A stretch of 7,848 nt of DNA. Origin: RGIG6353 sp045531285. Lineage in GTDB: Bacteria; Bacillota; Clostridia; Oscillospirales; SIG627. The translations under genes were made by a program, and so were the position numbers. The stretch covers positions 1 through 7,848 of the forward strand of contig JAZSDT010000007.1 in assembly GCA_045531285.1 (NCBI GenBank). The letters are read 5' to 3'. Positions 5,085 to 7,848 of the stretch are shown piece by piece. The stretch's first letter is position 1, and the number at the start of each line of letters is the position of its first letter. A model generated the notes under the pieces. That model searched no databases. It saw nothing but the letters and a program-made list of their open reading frames with translations, and had not been told where the DNA came from.

Positions 5085-5956
5085 AATAACCTCTCGTTTA
5101 TAAGGCTTTTCAGCCATTCTTTAAACTCTTCGCCGATTTCGTCGTGCTTTAATCCGTAGGTGACGTTCGCCTTAAGAAGTCCAAGCTTTGAACCCATATC
5201 GTGATGTGTGCCCGGGAATTCGTATGCCATAACTCCCTTTTCTCTTGCCAGTATACTCATGGCATCGGTAAGCTGTATTTCACCGCCGTAGCCCGGGGTC
5301 AATTTTTCAAGGATCTGAAATATTTCGGGCGGCATAACTACTCTGCCAAGAATGGAATAATATGACATTACCTTGTCGGGCGAGGGCTTTTCTATCATAT
5401 CTGAGCAGTAAAATACTCTGTCCTCGGCAGGCTCTACCTTGAGTGAACAGTACTTGTGTATCACCTCGGGACTTACCTTGCTTACTCCCACCGTACCCTT
5501 GCCGTATTTTTGGTATATTTCAATAAGCTCCTTTGTTGTGGGCTTGTCGGCTTCTATCAGGTCATCACCGTAGAGTATTGCAAAAGGCTCGTTCCCTACA
5601 AACTCCTTTGCGCAAAGCACTGCATGACCAAGCCCCTTTGCCTCCTTTTGTCTTACGAAGGTGATCCTTGCCATCGTTGCAATGGAGCGCAGAGCTTCAA
5701 GCTCCTGTATTTTACCCTTTTGTTCAAGGTGTCTTTCGTATTCGGGGGAGAAGTCAAAGTAGTCCTCCATGGACTCCTTGCCTCTGTTTGTAATGATGAG
5801 TATATCGCTGATACCCGATGCAACTGCTTCTTCTATCTGATAGTGCATTGCAGGCTTGTCAACTATGGGCATCATTTCCTTTGGCACTGCTTTTGCCGCA
5901 GGGAGCATTCTTGTACCAAGTCCGGCTGCCGGTATAACTGCCTTCTTTACTTTCAT
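5081..5956 (-). CDS. galU: UTP-glucose-1-phosphate uridylyltransferase GalU
   Basis: Makes UDP-glucose from UTP and glucose-1-phosphate for cell-wall glycopolymers, glycolipids and exopolysaccharide. The 291-residue cytoplasmic enzyme begins with KKAVIPAAGLGTRMLPAAK, the nucleotidyltransferase loop (Gly12, Gly14, Arg16) with Lys26 in VPKEMMP. Other family motifs are the metal site YGDDL (129-133, Asp131), MIEKPSP (187-193) and GGEIQLTDA (224-232). Length and order are as usual for bacterial GalU. The ATG at 5956 has AGGAG (5968-5964) 7 bases upstream. It is the first gene of the operon galU - dCMP deaminase - rimI - tsaD, behind a perfect consensus promoter and a leader of about 60 bases. Its stop overlaps the next start by four bases. 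Confidence 0.97.
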   Translation of the reverse strand: MKVKKAVIPAAGLGTRMLPAAKAVPKEMMPIVDKPAMHYQIEEAVASGISDILIITNRGKESMEDYFDFSPEYERHLEQKGKIQELEALRSIATMARITFVRQKEAKGLGHAVLCAKEFVGNEPFAILYGDDLIEADKPTTKELIEIYQKYGKGTVGVSKVSPEVIHKYCSLKVEPAEDRVFYCSDMIEKPSPDKVMSYYSILGRVVMPPEIFQILEKLTPGYGGEIQLTDAMSILAREKGVMAYEFPGTHHDMGSKLGLLKANVTYGLKHDEIGEEFKEWLKSLINERLL

Positions 5957-6002
5957 TTTTTCTCTCCTGGAAGCTTTTAAAATCTTCTGCTCAGCTTAAA
6001 TT

Positions 6003-6015
6003 GTTAAATTTTAAC
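6003..6015. promoter_or_regulatory. Operator-like palindrome at the start of the galU transcript
   Basis: GTTAAA and TTTAAC form a perfect inverted repeat around one T, 11 bp downstream of the -10 hexamer, close to +5 to +17. With flanks it reads TTGTTAA-ATT-TTAACCA, similar to the clostridial Rex site TTGTTAA-N4-TTAACAA but with a 3-bp spacer and an imperfect right flank. Regulation here is a guess. Confidence 0.3.
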
Positions 6016-6026
6016 CATTTCATATT

Positions 6027-6055
6027 ATTATATAATAGAAGGACATTTTTGTCAA
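6027..6055 (-). promoter_or_regulatory. Perfect-consensus sigma-A promoter of the galU operon
   Basis: On the minus strand TTGACA (6055-6050), a 17-bp spacer and TATAAT (6032-6027) match both consensus hexamers exactly. Transcription should start near 6020, giving a leader of roughly 60 bases before the galU ATG. This implies strong basal expression unless a repressor or roadblock acts. Confidence 0.92.
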
Positions 6056-6095
6056 CAGAAAAAGAGAGGTAAAAAATATAAGTTTTTTCAAAAAG

Positions 6096-6122
6096 ATGTC
6101 AGGGTAATGTCATTGTATGTCA
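6096..6122 (+). repeat. Three phased ATGTCA direct repeats
   Basis: ATGTCA occurs at 6096-6101, 6107-6112 and 6117-6122, so the starts are 11 and 10 bp apart, one helical turn each. The last copy includes the start codon of the small Cys-rich ORF. The spacing resembles that of direct-repeat operators of response regulators, but no regulator gene is nearby; chance or sequence decay is possible. Confidence 0.5.
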
Positions 6123-6311
6123 TGCTCGAGGTGTGATATAGTGTACTCATCAAGCGGAATGCTACAAGATGTTACAGTTAAATACATTATAAACAGAACA
6201 TATGATGAAAAAAATAAAGCCTACCAATGCGATGAAAACTCTATATGTAACAACGGAGTGTTTTATCCGATAAATCATACTTGCGAAGAAAAATGTAAGT
6301 TTTGCAACTAG
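6117..6311 (+). CDS. Small cysteine-rich hypothetical protein
   Basis: Not recognised. A 64-residue ORF with seven Cys (3, 6, 38, 44, 56, 60, 63) and His54. It opens with C-x2-C and ends with C-x3-C-x2-C, so it could bind a metal in a ribbon-like fold or form disulphides. There is no signal peptide or membrane segment. The ATG at 6117 is weak: AGGG lies 12 bases upstream, and an in-frame TAA at 6105-6107 blocks extension. It ends 15 bases before a strong hairpin terminator, which supports a real plus-strand transcript. A possible -10, TATAAG (6077-6082), has no good -35. The DNA is more A+T-rich than the galU operon. It may instead be the remnant of a longer Cys-rich gene, since the three upstream codons TGT-CAT-TGT continue the Cys/His pattern. 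Confidence 0.45.
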   Translation: MSCSRCDIVYSSSGMLQDVTVKYIINRTYDEKNKAYQCDENSICNNGVFYPINHTCEEKCKFCN

Positions 6312-6325
6312 TTCAAACAGCCATA

Positions 6326-6363
6326 CAACAAAAGACAGAAGCCACGGCTTCTGTCTTTTGTTG
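6326..6363. terminator. Bidirectional intrinsic terminator
   Basis: Bases 6326-6342 and 6347-6363 form a perfect 17-bp stem with loop CACG. The stem itself supplies a TCTTTTGTTG-type T-rich 3' side in both directions. It lies 15 bases after the stop of the small plus ORF and 4 bases after the stop of the minus lipoprotein gene, so it can serve both convergent genes. Confidence 0.9.
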
Positions 6364-6366
6364 CTG

Positions 6367-7818
6367 TTAGTGTATCAATTCATATAATTTATCTTTGTCT
6401 ACCCAGTTTATACAATAAACAATATTTCTAAAATCATCGTCACATTCAAAAAACATTGTTTTGCCATCTTCCAAATTTCTTACATAACAGCCTTTAGGAA
6501 GTACAAAATTAGGATCATTGTCATCATCAAGAAGTACCGGTTCATATGGCGAACTAAACAATAAATATTTACCGTCGGGTGAAAAAGTTTCACCATAAAG
6601 GAAATCCCCCACATACTCATATTCACGTGTATCGAGATCATACAAGTAAGAACTTTGCGTGCCCTCTACTGCATTATGTTCGATATCATATAAAATCTTG
6701 CTAACACTTACAGAAAACTTGTTTCCGTAAGCATAGCCGAAGCTCATAGTATAATGTTCTGTACAACCATTTCCTAAGGTTAGTACTACATTGCTTACAG
6801 TATCTATTGTATACATTAATTTGCTTCCGTCTATATCGTAATAATAATAAACATATTCGTAAATATCAGAAGCATTATGTATGCCAAACTTATCTTCAAA
6901 GCTTGCTGTTTCATCGCTCGAATCCAGAAATGTACCTTGTTTAAACGCCAAAACGGTATTGTTCATAGTCAAAAAGCCTACATTTGTTCCGTCAAAAGAA
7001 ACGTATTCGTCTTTGTAGCCGTAATATTTGGACAAAGCACTACTTTCTATAAGAGGAGATGATCCGGTTTCTAAGCTGGAAGAGTCATAGGTGTCTCTAA
7101 ACTCGTCGTAAACCACATTGCCTTCTTTGATGACATCATAAATTCCATCCCAATCTCCTGTCCACCAAGCGCCCTCATTTGGAATAAGCCGAAAACGTCC
7201 TACGGTCGATGCATCTTGTGAAATATATACTACTCTGCTTTTATACAAAAAATCAAGATATTCATCGCTTACATAACTATTTATTTCTTTAGCTGTTCTT
7301 TCTCCTTCATATTCTATTAAATACTTATCATTTACTTTTTTATACAAGCTCTTTCCGTCCTCTAATTTTTTGCAGTCTTGTGACAAAATCGTATAATACG
7401 GTGATGTCAAATCTTGTGAATGAAAATGAGTAACCGAGACAAACGGAAGGAACTGTCCCCACTTAAAATCTTCCGGTGCTGTAAATTCAGAAACAGTACA
7501 AACATTATACGGTTTATCAATAAAATCCTGTGGTATTCCTAAAATTATTTTTATTGTATTCTCGTCAGCTTCGGGGAGCATTATTACGTCTTCTTCGGGC
7601 TCTTCCACCTCAGGCTCGTTGGGGGTTACTAGCTCGGGCTCGTTGGGAGTTACCACCTCAGGCTCATCGGGAGTTACCACCTCAGGCTCATTGGGAGTTA
7701 CTACCTCGGGCTCATCGGGGGTTACCGTTTCGATGTTATTCGGCGTTGCCTCGGGAACGTTTGCACATCCAAGCAAAGCAAAGCACAGTAATGCAATCAA
7801 CAGTAAAATCCTTTTCAC
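6367..7818 (-). CDS. Surface lipoprotein with Pro/Glu-rich octapeptide repeats
   Basis: A 483-residue predicted lipoprotein of unknown function. The N terminus has Lys-Arg, a hydrophobic stretch and the lipobox LLGC, giving lipidated Cys18 and anchoring outside the membrane. Residues 32-71 are five VTP[DN]EPE[VL] octapeptides, an acidic, Pro-rich stalk-like linker. The rest (about 80-483) is globular and rich in Tyr and Asp; FSPDGKYLLFSS near 412-423 resembles the TolB/PD40-type beta-propeller repeat, but a full propeller is not shown. No catalytic motif is seen. The start is GTG at 7818 with AAGGAG (7832-7827) 8 bases upstream; a nearby ATG is out of frame. The gene is A+T-rich apart from the repeats and ends at the shared terminator. 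Its promoter lies beyond the window. A substrate-binding or surface sensor role is possible but unproven. Confidence 0.88.
   Translation of the reverse strand: MKRILLLIALLCFALLGCANVPEATPNNIETVTPDEPEVVTPNEPEVVTPDEPEVVTPNEPELVTPNEPEVEEPEEDVIMLPEADENTIKIILGIPQDFIDKPYNVCTVSEFTAPEDFKWGQFLPFVSVTHFHSQDLTSPYYTILSQDCKKLEDGKSLYKKVNDKYLIEYEGERTAKEINSYVSDEYLDFLYKSRVVYISQDASTVGRFRLIPNEGAWWTGDWDGIYDVIKEGNVVYDEFRDTYDSSSLETGSSPLIESSALSKYYGYKDEYVSFDGTNVGFLTMNNTVLAFKQGTFLDSSDETASFEDKFGIHNASDIYEYVYYYYDIDGSKLMYTIDTVSNVVLTLGNGCTEHYTMSFGYAYGNKFSVSVSKILYDIEHNAVEGTQSSYLYDLDTREYEYVGDFLYGETFSPDGKYLLFSSPYEPVLLDDDNDPNFVLPKGCYVRNLEDGKTMFFECDDDFRNIVYCINWVDKDKLYELIH
7606..7725 (-). repeat. 24-bp tandem repeat, five units, in the lipoprotein gene
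   Basis: Five in-frame 24-bp units encode VTPDEPEV, VTPNEPEV, VTPDEPEV, VTPNEPEL and VTPNEPEV. Adjacent units differ at only a few bases, mainly the Asp/Asn codon, suggesting recent expansion; the D,N,D,N order hints at duplication of a 48-bp pair. Unit number could vary between strains without breaking the frame. Confidence 0.92.
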
Positions 7819-7848
7819 TTTTCCATCTCCTTGACGTGTAATAAAGTT

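Noticed and set aside
7815..7826. Three-codon leader ORF (ATGGAAAAGTGA) overlapping the lipoprotein GTG
   Set aside because: Its ATG directly touches the AAGGAG site, too close for initiation; the GTG 8 bases away is the plausible start.
7530..7841. Plus-strand frames with Gly-Ser-Val-Thr or Pro-Gln-Ala repeats
   Set aside because: They are antisense readings of the 24-bp tandem repeat and signal-peptide region of the lipoprotein gene.

Overview
The window looks like chromosomal DNA of a low- to mid-GC Gram-positive bacterium of the class Clostridia, possibly Oscillospirales/Ruminococcaceae-like. This is an inference from gene content: a Rex redox repressor, a DUF6062-type Cys-rich protein, a dCMP deaminase of the ComEB type, an OGG1-type glycosylase, purine-rich Shine-Dalgarno sites and TTG/GTG starts. 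The taxon cannot be fixed from this sequence alone. No phage, insertion sequence, CRISPR array, rRNA or tRNA gene was recognised.

Layout. (1) Bases 1-652 hold no convincing gene. They contain two copies of a 100-bp repeat, two modules bounded by 10-bp inverted repeats, several hairpins and one plus-strand intrinsic terminator. (2) Bases 653-2238 carry a divergent pair: an 8-oxoguanine DNA glycosylase (minus) and a DUF6062-like protein with two C-x2-C / C-x2-H modules (plus), with a good promoter for the plus gene between them. (3) rex (minus, 2226-2864) overlaps the 3' end of the DUF6062-like gene by 13 bp. Between rex and tsaD lies a dense, phased set of DnaA-box-like nonamers (2975-3080) built into nested inverted repeats. 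(4) Bases 3105-5956 are a tight minus-strand operon, galU - dCMP deaminase - rimI - tsaD, with 4-bp and 1-bp gene overlaps. It is driven by a promoter with perfect consensus hexamers (6027-6055). (5) Bases 6056-7848 are visibly more A+T-rich and accessory-like. They hold a small Cys-rich ORF (plus) and a large surface lipoprotein gene (minus) with a 24-bp tandem repeat. The two converge on a shared 17-bp-stem terminator.

How the genes fit together. The operon joins UDP-glucose synthesis (GalU), dUMP supply for thymidylate (dCMP deaminase), and two enzymes that often neighbour each other: the ribosomal-protein/TsaD-associated acetyltransferase RimI and the tRNA t6A enzyme TsaD. The TsaD partners TsaB and TsaE are not in the window. 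Rex senses NADH/NAD+ and is probably separately transcribed. The most unusual features are the DnaA-box-like cluster and the small Cys-rich ORF preceded by three helically phased ATGTCA repeats. No clear novel multi-gene system is visible.
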